A stretch of 64,000 bases of DNA from Arthrobacter sp. PM3 (lineage in GTDB: Bacteria; Actinomycetota; Actinomycetes; Actinomycetales; Micrococcaceae). Below are positions 53,019-61,342 of the stretch, in pieces. A program made the translations under genes and the position numbers. The stretch covers positions 4,067,957 to 4,131,956 of the forward strand of contig NZ_CP022314.1 of assembly GCF_003352915.1 (NCBI RefSeq), read 5' to 3'. Under the pieces are notes generated by a model. The model did not search any database and had not been told where the DNA came from. It saw nothing but the letters and a program-made list of their open reading frames with translations. Each line of letters begins with the position of its first letter. The stretch's first letter is position 1.

Positions 53019-54305
53019 GTGCTGGACGTCAAGGGACACGAACAATCGCCGCAGGGTGCCCGCACCTACAAGCATCCGGCTGCCCGCAAAGCCCTGCTCG
53101 GGCTGCTGGGTCCGGCGTTTGTCGCATCAATCGCCTACGTGGACCCCGGAAACGTCGCCGCCAACCTGACCGCCGGGGCGAAATACGGATACCTGCTGGT
53201 CTGGGTCCTCGTCGCCGCCAACATCATGGCGGTTCTCGTGCAGTACCAGTCGGCCAAGCTGGGGGTCGTCACCGGCAAGAGCCTGCCCGAAATCCTGGGC
53301 GAGCGGCTCAAGCCGTTTGGGCGACGGGCGTTCTGGCTGCAGGCCGAAATCGTTGCCGCCGCCACCGACCTCGCTGAAGTGGTGGGCGGGGCGATCGCCC
53401 TGTACCTGCTGTTTGGCCTCCCCCTCCCCGCGGGCGCCCTCATTGTCGGCGCGGTGTCGATGGTCCTGCTGGCCGTGCAGGCCCGGGGAAAGCAGCGGCC
53501 CTTCGAGTTCGTCATCATGTTCCTGCTCGGCATCATCACCATCGGCTTCCTTGCCGGGCTCCTCATCAGCCCGCCCGATCCCCGGGCGGCCCTGGCCGGG
53601 CTCATTCCGGGATTCCAGGGCCCCGACACGGTCCTGCTGGCCGCCAGCATGCTTGGCGCCACCGTCATGCCGCACGCCATCTACGTCCACTCGGCACTGT
53701 CCCGCGACCGGCACCGCCCGGACGACGACGAGCATGTCCCGCCGGCCGCCGTCGCCCGCCTGGTCCGGGCCACCCGCTTCGACGTCGTCGCCGCCCTGGC
53801 CGTGGCGGGAATCGTCAACATCGGCATGCTGCTCCTGGCCGCCTCCACGCTCGGCGGTGAGGAAGGCACGGACACCATCGAAGGGGCCCACGCGGCCATT
53901 GCGGCCAACCTGGGCCCCGTCGTCGGGGTGGTCTTCGCTGTCGGCCTCCTTGCCTCCGGACTGGCGTCCACCTCGGTGGGCTGCTACGCGGGCGGCACCA
54001 TCATGCAGGGCCTGCTCAAAATCCGGATCCCCGTCATGGCCCGCCGCGTGGTCACCCTGATTCCGGCCGTGGTGCTGCTGGCGGTCGGCTTCGACCCCAC
54101 GTGGGCGCTGATCCTGAGCCAGGTGGTGCTCAGCTTCGGGATCCCCTTCGTCCTGGTCCCGCTGGTGGTCCTGACCAGCAACAAGACCCTGATGGGCCGC
54201 TTCGCCGACGGACTGGCCCTGCGGATCGCCGCCATCATCAGCGTGATCCTCGTCGTGGCGCTCAACCTGGTCCTGCTGTGGCTGACCTTTGCCGGGCGCG
54301 GCTGA
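53019..54305 (+). CDS. mntH: Nramp-family Mn2+/Fe2+ transporter
   Basis: This 428-residue LeuT-fold divalent metal transporter has about 11 helices. The helix-1 metal motif is DPGN in AYVDPGNVAANLTAG, and the helix-6 motif is MPH in GATVMPHAIYVHSAL. These two motifs define Nramp. GTG 53019 follows GGGAG. It is followed 16 bases later by a DtxR-family regulator, making a mntH-mntR unit. Confidence 0.95.
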   Translation: MLDVKGHEQSPQGARTYKHPAARKALLGLLGPAFVASIAYVDPGNVAANLTAGAKYGYLLVWVLVAANIMAVLVQYQSAKLGVVTGKSLPEILGERLKPFGRRAFWLQAEIVAAATDLAEVVGGAIALYLLFGLPLPAGALIVGAVSMVLLAVQARGKQRPFEFVIMFLLGIITIGFLAGLLISPPDPRAALAGLIPGFQGPDTVLLAASMLGATVMPHAIYVHSALSRDRHRPDDDEHVPPAAVARLVRATRFDVVAALAVAGIVNIGMLLLAASTLGGEEGTDTIEGAHAAIAANLGPVVGVVFAVGLLASGLASTSVGCYAGGTIMQGLLKIRIPVMARRVVTLIPAVVLLAVGFDPTWALILSQVVLSFGIPFVLVPLVVLTSNKTLMGRFADGLALRIAAIISVILVVALNLVLLWLTFAGRG

Positions 54306-54321
54306 CGGTAGGCTTGTGGGT

Positions 54322-55035
54322 GTGAAGACCAGTACGCCCTCCTCCTCGATCGAGGACTACGTCAAGGTCATCTATTCCTTCACCGAGTGGCAGCAAAAGC
54401 CCATCACCTCCACGCAGCTGGCGCAGCGCCTGGGCGTGGCGAATTCCTCGGTCTCGGAAATGGTCCGCAAGCTCAAGGACCAGGGCCTCGTAGACCACAA
54501 GCCCTACAGCGCCGTCACGCTCACCGACGACGGGCTGCGGCTCGCGCTGTCCATGGTCCGGCGGCACCGGCTGATCGAGACGTTCCTGGTCCAGGAGCTG
54601 GGGTACCGCTGGGATGAGGTCCATGACGAAGCCGAGCTGCTGGAACATGCCGTGTCCGAGACCTTCATTGACCGGATGGCCGCCAAGCTGGGAAACCCGG
54701 CGCGGGACCCGCACGGCGATCCCATTCCCGCCGCGGACGGCACCGTCCTGATGCCCGCCGCGCACCGCCTCAGCGACCTCGACGACGGCCACACCGGCCG
54801 GATCATCCGGATCAGCGACGACAATCCCGAACTGCTGCGCTACCTCGCCGCCGAGGACATCGATCTCGACGCCGAAATTGAAGTGGTGGGCAGGAAGCCG
54901 TTCGGCGGCCCGCTCGTAGTCCGGATCGGTTCCGCCGCGGCGCCCCGCGCCTTTGATCTCGCGGAGGAAGTCGCCGCTGCCCTGTGGGTCCACAGCGACG
55001 CCGCACACGCGGGCTGCAGCCTTTCCGACAGCTGA
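54322..55035 (+). CDS. mntR: DtxR-family manganese-responsive regulator
   Basis: This 237-residue DtxR/MntR-type regulator has an N-terminal winged helix (SSSIEDYVKVIYSFTEWQ ... STQLAQRLGVANSSVSEMVRKLKDQGLV), a dimerisation/metal domain (HRLIETFLVQELGYRWDEVHDEAELLEHAVS), and a C-terminal SH3-like FeoA domain (HTGRIIRISDDNPELLRYL). The GTG at 54322 matches family starts. It follows mntH, and a DtxR-type box lies before mntH, so it probably represses the pair with Mn2+. Confidence 0.92.
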   Translation: MKTSTPSSSIEDYVKVIYSFTEWQQKPITSTQLAQRLGVANSSVSEMVRKLKDQGLVDHKPYSAVTLTDDGLRLALSMVRRHRLIETFLVQELGYRWDEVHDEAELLEHAVSETFIDRMAAKLGNPARDPHGDPIPAADGTVLMPAAHRLSDLDDGHTGRIIRISDDNPELLRYLAAEDIDLDAEIEVVGRKPFGGPLVVRIGSAAAPRAFDLAEEVAAALWVHSDAAHAGCSLSDS

Positions 55036-55089
55036 GCGGAGGGCCGCGCCCGGGGCTCCGGGCCGCCGTCGTTCCCGTATCGTTGAAGA

Positions 55090-55461
55090 ATGGTTACACG
55101 ACGTGAAGCAGCCCAAGTCCTCGACATTCCGCTGGAAATGGCGACCCGTCACGGGATCCCGTCGCGGCTGTCCGAGGCGGAGCTCGGCGAGCTGCTGGAC
55201 AATCCCCCGGCCTGGCTGGTCCAGTCCAAGGCAAACCGGACAGGCAAGCGGCCCGTCTGGGTCCACCTCACGTGCGCCGTCTGCGGGTTCTCCGAAGCTG
55301 CCCGGCCGAAGAAGTGGTGGCCGGACTTCACCTACGTCTGCTGCGCCCACCATGAGGCGCGGGACATTCCGGCCCTTCCGCCCGGGCTCGTGCGCAGCGT
55401 GTACGACGGCGTCGGCAGCCGCTTCGCCGGCATCGTGGACGCCACGGTTCCTGAGGCGTAG
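55090..55461 (+). CDS. Conserved hypothetical protein (DUF5997-like)
   Basis: This 123-residue soluble protein contains LTCAVCGFSEAARPKKWWPDFTYVCCAHH, a cluster of four cysteines and two histidines suggesting a small metal site. The N-terminal region RREAAQVLDIPLEMATRHGIP resembles a short helix-turn-helix. I associate it with the actinobacterial DUF5997 family from memory of this pattern; the function is unknown. ATG 55090 lies in the gap after mntR. Confidence 0.7.
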   Translation: MVTRREAAQVLDIPLEMATRHGIPSRLSEAELGELLDNPPAWLVQSKANRTGKRPVWVHLTCAVCGFSEAARPKKWWPDFTYVCCAHHEARDIPALPPGLVRSVYDGVGSRFAGIVDATVPEA

Positions 55462-55508
55462 CGTAGAAAGACGGGGCTAGTCCGGGCCCCTGCCGTGAGG
55501 AGAGCACC

Positions 55509-55643
55509 ATGCCTGACAAGACGCCGCACCAAAACATGGCCAAGAAGCCGGTGAAAACCATCAAGGAAAAACGGGCCGAGAAGAAGGCGAAGCATATCGT
55601 CGACGCCCACACCGACCCGGTGGCACACATCAAGAAACGCTGA
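55509..55643 (+). CDS. Small Lys-rich protein (44 residues, unknown)
   Basis: This 44-residue basic protein begins MPDKTPHQNMAKKPVKTI and contains KEKRAEKKAKH. It has a GAGGAG ribosome site 5-8 bases before the ATG and a perfect terminator 6 bases after the stop, which supports real expression. The function is not recognised. Confidence 0.7.
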   Translation: MPDKTPHQNMAKKPVKTIKEKRAEKKAKHIVDAHTDPVAHIKKR

Positions 55644-55649
55644 ATGAGC

Positions 55650-55685
55650 GTAGAAGGCCGGAAGCCCATGCTTCCGGCCTTCTAC
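55650..55685 (+). terminator. Intrinsic terminator after the small Lys-rich gene
   Basis: A perfect 16-base stem (55650-55665 with 55670-55685) and a 4-base loop, followed by GGTTT. Confidence 0.85.
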
Positions 55686-55826
55686 GGTTTCCCCGGACCT
55701 GCCGCGGACCTGTCGCGGACGCCGGGCCGCTGGTGGAATCACCCGGCGCGGGTGGTGACGCCCCGGTAGCGGAGCGCCACACTGGGACCAGCGCGCCGGA
55801 CAGCGCGACCGAACCAGACCGGAGGA

Positions 55827-56303
55827 ATGCCAGTGACAACCACACCGGAGACCGAGGCCCACGGGCCGGTCGACTTCATACTCCTCGAGTTCCCAGTGGA
55901 CAAACTGACGGGACGGGCCAGCGAGGAAATCGTCAAGCTCATCGAACAGGGCACTATCCGCCTCTTCGATCTCCTCGTCGTGATGAAGAACGAGGACGGC
56001 ACGGTCGAGATCCTGGAACTCACCGATCCGGGCGGCCCTGCGGCGGCGTTCTCCTACTTCGACGGCGCACGGTCCGGGCTCCTGGGCGATGACGATATCG
56101 CCGAGGCGACCGCGGCGCTGCTCCCCGGTACGGTGGCAGCGCTCATTGTCTACGAGAACACCTGGGCGGCGCCCTTCGTAGCTGCCGTTCGCGAAAGCGG
56201 AGGCGAGCTGATCGCGAGCACGCGGATCCCGGCACCGGACGTCATGGAAGCCCTCGACGCCCTCGAGGCCCAGGATGCTGCGTCGCCGGCCGCTGACGCC
56301 TAA
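55827..56303 (+). CDS. DUF6325-like acidic protein
   Basis: This 158-residue acidic soluble protein opens its conserved part with GPVDFILLEFPVDKLTGRASEEIVKLIEQGTIRLFDLLVV and later VAALIVYENTWAAPFVAAVRESGGELIAS. This is the DUF6325/DUF1269-related pattern found with SHOCT proteins in actinobacteria. GGAGG lies 2 bases from ATG 55827 and 8 from an in-frame GTG at 55833, which may be the true start. The function is unknown. Confidence 0.78.
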   Translation: MPVTTTPETEAHGPVDFILLEFPVDKLTGRASEEIVKLIEQGTIRLFDLLVVMKNEDGTVEILELTDPGGPAAAFSYFDGARSGLLGDDDIAEATAALLPGTVAALIVYENTWAAPFVAAVRESGGELIASTRIPAPDVMEALDALEAQDAASPAADA

Positions 56304-56339
56304 GACCTGACGCAGAACAAATGTGAGAGGAGAAGAACT

Positions 56340-56702
56340 ATGGGACTTCTGAGAGGCATGGCCCGTACGGCCGTCGTTGCCGGGACGGCCACCGCAGTCA
56401 GCGGCCGGGTCCAACGCCGGCAGGCAAACAAGTTTGCCGAGAAGGACGCCGCGACCGCGGCCAAGCAGCAGGAAGCCTACGACGCGCAGATGGCACAGCA
56501 GGAACCGCCACCGCAGTACCAGCAACCCGTCTACCAGCAGCCTGTCTACCAGCAGGCACCGCCACCGCCGCCCGCGCCTGCGGCCGGCGGAATCAGCGAC
56601 GACGCCATCCAGCAGCTCAAGGAACTCGGGGCGCTCCGGGAGCAGGGCATTCTCACTGATGAGGAGTTCATGGCACAGAAGGCGAAGATCCTCGGCAGCT
56701 GA
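56340..56702 (+). CDS. SHOCT domain protein
   Basis: This 120-residue protein has a basic, mildly hydrophobic N-terminus, then a Gln/Pro/Tyr repeat (QYQQPVYQQPVYQQAPPPPP). A C-terminal SHOCT domain follows (DDAIQQLKELGALREQGILTDEEFMAQKAKIL). SHOCT domains mediate oligomerisation and often sit with DUF6325-like proteins, as here 36 bases upstream. A good GAGAGGAG ribosome site precedes the ATG. Confidence 0.9.
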   Translation: MGLLRGMARTAVVAGTATAVSGRVQRRQANKFAEKDAATAAKQQEAYDAQMAQQEPPPQYQQPVYQQPVYQQAPPPPPAPAAGGISDDAIQQLKELGALREQGILTDEEFMAQKAKILGS

Positions 56703-56758
56703 GCCACCCTCATCCCGTCGTCCGGGGACTTTTGCTCACAGGCCAAGACCCAAATACA

Positions 56759-56798
56759 AAGAGCGGGGGAAGCGTCCGGAGACGCTTCCCCCGCTCTT
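56759..56798 (+). terminator. Intrinsic terminator after the SHOCT gene
   Basis: A perfect 18-base GC-rich stem (56759-56776 with 56781-56798) with a 4-base loop. It marks the end of the conserved rightward block; accessory DNA begins beyond it. Confidence 0.88.
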
Positions 56799-56987
56799 CT
56801 ACGGGGTTTGTGGGTGCTTCACAAAACTCCGGACCCAGCTCCTGCTGCGGCAACTTCGAACTTTCGTTGGTCTCCCTGCACAGGTTAAGCACCGTGGTTG
56901 GCACAGGCACAAGGCGCGGGTTCGTCTCTGAAACGATTCGTCCGCCGCTGCACAATGCCTAGGGATGGCTAGGCAGGCCGAGCCTGG

Positions 56988-57677
56988 TCAACTCTGGACA
57001 AGTTGGGCGGCAGCAATGGCCAGCCCAGGGATGGAACCGATGAATCCAGCCGCAGCTGGTCGGTAAATCGTGTCTGCCATCGTCGCCCAGCGTCCCCGCG
57101 TTTCCCCGTCTGACTGACCGGCTGCGGCGTAGAGAGCAACCCATAGATCGTATAGCGACTGCTTTAAATCGGTTTCCCCGAAAGCACGCTCTTCTGCGAT
57201 ACAACTGCGAATCGTTTGCACGATCTTAGAAACGTGCAAGCGAAGCTCGGGTGACAGGTTTTGGTCCTCGCCCAACAGGGAAACAACATCATCCAAGTAG
57301 GCCATGATTTCCCCTGCACGTTCCGGGGTAGGTTTCGGAACGTGACCATCTATAGCTGCGGCCAGGTTTTCCAGTGTATCCATTGCGTGGACGGTAAATA
57401 TGCTCCCGTTGGAAGCAGAGTTCCATGCGTGCGGATAGTTCATGATGGCTTTGGTCCAGAGGCGGGAGCTGCGTCGAAATGATTTGACGCGGTAGCCACT
57501 GCGCTCAAGGTCATCGATGCTGAATTTCATGGCCGCTAACAGGCACATGGCGTAAAGATGCTCGTCTAGAGCGTTGTCTTCATCTGCCTCAAGGCCCCTG
57601 GATTTGATCGGGCTTGCCCCTGGATGTTCGCCCCACTTCTCAAAGAGTTCTAGCAGTTCGTGCGCGGGGTTCCTCAA
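56988..57677 (-). CDS. Hypothetical protein (island)
   Basis: This 229-residue, mostly helical soluble protein starts at TTG 57677 (MRNPAHELLELFEKW). No known motif was recognised; it has repeated helices (LYAMCLLAAMKFSIDDLERSG, ELRLHVSKIVQTIRSCIAEE) and a slightly hydrophobic C-terminus (GFIGSIPGLAIAAAQLVQS). Codon use is less GC-rich than in core genes of the window, as expected for acquired DNA. It is 295 bases from the next island gene in the same direction; that gap shows no gene. Confidence 0.6.
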   Translation of the reverse strand: MRNPAHELLELFEKWGEHPGASPIKSRGLEADEDNALDEHLYAMCLLAAMKFSIDDLERSGYRVKSFRRSSRLWTKAIMNYPHAWNSASNGSIFTVHAMDTLENLAAAIDGHVPKPTPERAGEIMAYLDDVVSLLGEDQNLSPELRLHVSKIVQTIRSCIAEERAFGETDLKQSLYDLWVALYAAAGQSDGETRGRWATMADTIYRPAAAGFIGSIPGLAIAAAQLVQS

Positions 57678-57972
57678 CTATGTCTCTCTAACTCTAGGAG
57701 TGCCTGTCACTTGATCTTATCCATTGGGTCAGACATCGGTCCTCGCGTTTTCCCCTCCCTCGGGAAGATTCCTAGCCCTCGCTCCCGCCGAACGATCTCA
57801 AGACCAGACTTGTCCAGCAGCCAGCGGCCGCCTAGAGGGTGTCTGATTTCCTTGGATCGGGAGACGGGTAGTTCCGGTTGCGGCGAAGCAGGACGCTATG
57901 CTCTCACAATGGATGGCCCGCTCTCCGCGTCTGCTGACGATATTGGCACCCTACCCACAGGAACCTGAGCTC

Positions 57973-58968
57973 CTAGACGTATATGGCGATTGGTATCACC
58001 TTGACGATCGGCGGCTTGAGTCCCAACTTGAAGCTCGTGTTGAACTTTCCTTCCTGAGCCGCGTCATGCATGTTCTCCTTTAGTTCATCCAGCATTGGCT
58101 GCTGAATCCGGTTGAGAACTTTGTTCCGGCTCAGGATCGACGTGCCCTTCATGGAGACCTCGCTCACCTTGCCGAGAACGGTAAACGTGCCGTCGAGGAT
58201 CCGGTCTTTGTCCTGGCTTGCGAAGTGCTCGGTGTCGCAGATTGTCACTGCCGTAACGTGCCTGCGGGCTGTTCCTCCTACGACCTTCCCGAAGTACTCG
58301 CGGGTTGTTTCGTTCCGAAAGTCCTGACGTACTGCCTGTGTAGCCGCCGCAGCTAGATCGGCCCTGGATTCCGCCTCGAGGTTGGATTTCTGAATGAACT
58401 TCTGCAGTTCTTCGTGTCCCTGCTCGTAGTAATAGTCGAACTTTTCGCGTTGGTCCTTCTTCGCCTGCCACCTAGTCACGGCTGCAACGAGCTCTGGCGT
58501 TGCCAAGTCCAGGATGCTGTTGATTTCGTTCGCTTCGAACGTGGCAGCGAACTCGACAAACGACCCCACCTCGACACCCTGCAAGGAGTCGATCCCTGTG
58601 ATTGGTCTGATCAAGTTCTGATTATGAAGTTGCTGGCGCACGTTATGGAGGAAGTTTGCTTGGGTGTACTGGAAGTTCAGTCGATTCTTCTGCTCATCCT
58701 TGGCGTCTTCGCTCCCAGAGGACTTGGCAGAGGCACTGACCTTAGCTTTGGCATTGGCTGTCCAAGGGAGGTTAAATCCAGTTTCGGCGTCGGCTGCTCC
58801 TGCCGCCTCCTTCGCTTGTTGGATCACGCTTGCCTGAATGGTCTCGCGCATTTCGTCGATTGGCAGACCTATGTTAAAAATTTGCTGGATGAGACCTGCC
58901 ACGAACTCATCGTTGCGGTAAATCACCAAGCTGTATCCGTCGGCTTGGTCTGTTTTTTTGTCTGCCAC
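57973..58968 (-). CDS. Hypothetical protein, possible membrane-surveillance or DUF6414-like fold
   Basis: This 331-residue protein runs from GTG 58968 (MADKKTDQADGYSLVIYRND), chosen for GGATAAGA just upstream; a longer ATG start at 59040 lacks a ribosome site. It begins with a short strand (YSLVIYRNDEFVAGLIQQI), then a Ser/Lys/Ala-rich linker, then FLHNVRQQLHNQNLIRPITGIDSLQGVEVGSFVEFAATF. The layout loosely recalls DUF6414-type proteins found near defence genes, but I cannot confirm that. Its C-terminus FKLGLKPPIVKVIPIAIYV is a strand-rich end. Confidence 0.55.
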   Translation of the reverse strand: MADKKTDQADGYSLVIYRNDEFVAGLIQQIFNIGLPIDEMRETIQASVIQQAKEAAGAADAETGFNLPWTANAKAKVSASAKSSGSEDAKDEQKNRLNFQYTQANFLHNVRQQLHNQNLIRPITGIDSLQGVEVGSFVEFAATFEANEINSILDLATPELVAAVTRWQAKKDQREKFDYYYEQGHEELQKFIQKSNLEAESRADLAAAATQAVRQDFRNETTREYFGKVVGGTARRHVTAVTICDTEHFASQDKDRILDGTFTVLGKVSEVSMKGTSILSRNKVLNRIQQPMLDELKENMHDAAQEGKFNTSFKLGLKPPIVKVIPIAIYV

Positions 58969-59380
58969 TCTTATCCGTTCTTCGTTTTGATGTAGTCCGC
59001 CAGGGCCACCGATATCATTTACCACCACCATAGCCACCACGGGCCACGTCCGTGATGGCTACCGCCAAGCGCGTCTGGGCCAGGTTCGGCGGACGGAGTC
59101 CAACTGCTTTTCGGACTCTTGAAGCTTTTTAGTGGAGCCTTGAGTGCACGCACGCTTACGAGCTCCTAGGGAGCTCAGCAGCAGGTGGAAGCGCCCCGGG
59201 GGGAGGAATGCTGATGCTTAAGTTGCGGGAGCGCTGGGCGCGAGCTTAGAGGCCACATGTACGACTGGCTGCTCTGCCGCTAGTGCATGTCGCTGAACAG
59301 ATCAATCAGATGGACCAAGCAATACCCGTTAGTATCATCATGCTGGCGGCATCGGCCGATCATCTTACTTTTGGGGGAAC
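58969..59380. other. 412-base intergenic region in the island
   Basis: No convincing gene is seen between the divergent starts of the 331-residue protein and the membrane-anchored protein. Features visible are a 7-base stem GAGCTCC/GGAGCTC around 59160 and an AT-rich tract before 59381 that may hold the rightward promoter. Nothing else is recognised. Confidence 0.4.
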
Positions 59381-60037
59381 ATGAGCGACGCTGTAGTCAT
59401 CGCAGGCATGATTTTTATTTTTGCTTTGATAGTTTTCTTCTTCACCCGGAAGTCCTGGAGTAAGGGCATCGAGAACGCGGATGAAGCTTCCATAGAGATT
59501 TCACCGACGAAGTTTGGCCTCCAGTTCAAACGGGAAGCGGCCGCGTTGCAGCAGGAAACGGCAGCAGTTGAAGAAGCCGTTAATGCGCTGGGTTCAGACC
59601 CGGTAGAACCGTCTGCCGCTCAACTAGCTCTACCGGAGGAGAACGCCGAACGTCTAGGCGAGGCTGCTCGTACAGCTGTCGTGACAGGTCGAGACCTGGT
59701 AGTCGTGGGCGCCGAGTGGGGCGGTCTGATTTCAAAGGCCAAACAATTCATGGACGATAACGACGTTCCAGCTCCTGAGGACGAATCCTCACTGGGTCAG
59801 CTTCTGCAAACCATTAATGAAGACTGGCCAGGCATATTGCCTGAGAAGACCGTAGGTCTTGCAAGCCGCGCAGACGTGTTGCTTGAAAAGCTCATGGCAG
59901 CTCAGCCCACCGAAATCGAGCATGACGACATCCTGTCCTTCAGCACTGCGTTGACGTCACTCCACCGAATCCTCAGCAAGGCCGCTTCGAAGGCCCGGCA
60001 CCCTGCGCATCGCCGCAAGTGGGACAGTGACCTCTGA
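59381..60037 (+). CDS. Membrane-anchored coiled-coil protein (island, unknown)
   Basis: This 218-residue protein has one N-terminal membrane helix (VVIAGMIFIFALIVFFFTRK) followed by a Glu/Ala/Gln-rich probable coiled coil (KREAAALQQETAAVEEAVNAL) and a helical cytoplasmic part. The family is not recognised. The RBS is a GGGGGA tract before ATG 59381. A membrane anchor beside a STAND NTPase and other orphan genes is compatible with an effector role, but this is speculation. Confidence 0.6.
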   Translation: MSDAVVIAGMIFIFALIVFFFTRKSWSKGIENADEASIEISPTKFGLQFKREAAALQQETAAVEEAVNALGSDPVEPSAAQLALPEENAERLGEAARTAVVTGRDLVVVGAEWGGLISKAKQFMDDNDVPAPEDESSLGQLLQTINEDWPGILPEKTVGLASRADVLLEKLMAAQPTEIEHDDILSFSTALTSLHRILSKAASKARHPAHRRKWDSDL

Positions 60038-60330
60038 AATGCACACTGAGACGGCTGCACCCAGTCAGCGCCGTGACCGGTGCATCCATCCGACGGCATC
60101 AACAGTCCGGTTTGGTGTTACTGCCAGTCAGGCCCTGCACAGCCGTGAGGCCGGGCAGGGCTTGCTGCATCGATACGGGCTTAGCGGCCGTACTCGGAGT
60201 CTTGCTGACGGCGGTATTCTGCTGGTCGCTCATACCTTTTATACCTTCGGCCGGTGTTGGAAAAGGTGGCCTCGAGTCTAGATCGTCGTCCCCGGGAGGG
60301 GCCCCGCCCGTGCAAACCCGCGAGGGGTGA

Positions 60331-61050
60331 TCACTCTTTGCCGTTGGCCTCGAAAGCCCACCGTTCGACTTCATCAGCGGCGATCTCACGGCCTAGGTCA
60401 TCGGCTGCTGTACTTGCCCAGTCCTGCATCACATTGACGGCGGATTCATAAGTTGAGACGGGATACCCGTATCTGTAGCTAAACCGTTTGTCGTCCGGAC
60501 CGGCCTCAGCACGAAGTGTGGCCAGAACTCTATCGTCCACGATGAGGCAAGGGTGACCGGGATCGCCTGCGCCGGCGAAGTAAAGAACCTTGGTGAAGAA
60601 TGCCGGACCAAGGAACTTGAAGGCGTTGGTGTTGCGCGGCCCCCGCATCGATGTGTATCCGTCACGGGCCGATGTCGAGGCGTCAATGTAGGCACTGCGC
60701 AGGATTCCTTCAGCCCGGGGCAGATCCTGGTAGACAGCGTCGATGCGCTTCAGGTTGAGTCGGTGCCGCGTACCGGTTCCCCATGCCACGGCTGACCAAA
60801 GAAGTGGCAGCGGGTCTTCAGTTTGCGGCTGCGCGGCCATATTGAAGAGATCGCCTCTTCTGATCCAAGCTCTCCCCTGGGTAGTGACTGAGCCGTCATC
60901 GGCGATTCCCGTTAGGGGGTGATTAGCCGTTTCCGGCTGTCGGTTCCACCAGTCCAGACTCACGAGGACTTTGTGGTTGATGATGGCTTCGTCGCGGTTG
61001 TGGGTTCGTAGCCACTGAAGCAGTGCAGCTGGTACGGCGGGATTGCTCAA
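60331..61050 (-). CDS. OGG-fold protein (8-oxoguanine DNA glycosylase-like)
   Basis: This 239-residue protein starts at TTG 61050 behind AAGGA. The stretch LGPAFFTKVLYFAGAGDPGHPCLIVDDRV (from about residue 147) aligns with the HhH-GPD core of OGG1. Lys154 in FFTK matches the glycosylase lysine of hOGG1, and Asp172 in LIVDD matches its catalytic Asp. Other family features are RGDLFNMAAQPQTEDPLPLLWSAVAWGTG. So catalytic residues look intact, though the domain is divergent and not a housekeeping repair enzyme. It is divergent from the STAND NTPase gene across 292 bases that hold both promoters. Confidence 0.8.
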   Translation of the reverse strand: MSNPAVPAALLQWLRTHNRDEAIINHKVLVSLDWWNRQPETANHPLTGIADDGSVTTQGRAWIRRGDLFNMAAQPQTEDPLPLLWSAVAWGTGTRHRLNLKRIDAVYQDLPRAEGILRSAYIDASTSARDGYTSMRGPRNTNAFKFLGPAFFTKVLYFAGAGDPGHPCLIVDDRVLATLRAEAGPDDKRFSYRYGYPVSTYESAVNVMQDWASTAADDLGREIAADEVERWAFEANGKE

Positions 61051-61342
61051 GGCGTGTCCTTACTTCAGGTCGGGAGGGACGGTTCGAGGTGGAACTCAAC
61101 CGGGGATTTGCGAACCGGATGTGGGTGAGGAGTCGCCTTCGAGAGGCGCTGCAATGCTTTACCAAGCCCGTTCCTGATTCTTTGCAAGCGAAGGTGAAAA
61201 GACCTTGGAGTGGACTTGGTTAGTATGGCCGGGCTGCAGTCTGCAGAATAACCCAAAACATCTCGCGACACGCTCCGCGCCGAATCCGGCAACACTCCGG
61301 TGGTGGCATTCTTTTATCTGACGACACAAAATGGGGGACAAG

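Noticed and set aside
56950..56975. Short GCCTAG/CTAGGC inverted repeat at the island's left side as an attachment site
   Set aside because: Only 6-base arms, no tRNA or integrase nearby, and no matching copy noticed at the right side.
57678..57972. Open frame of about 100 codons in the island gap
   Set aside because: Low-complexity Ser/Pro/Arg translation and no start signal; treated as non-coding.
60038..60330. Possible small membrane protein or antisense frame between the membrane-anchored protein and the OGG-fold gene
   Set aside because: Two overlapping frames exist, one with a hydrophobic stretch, but neither has a ribosome site or recognisable family; left uncalled.
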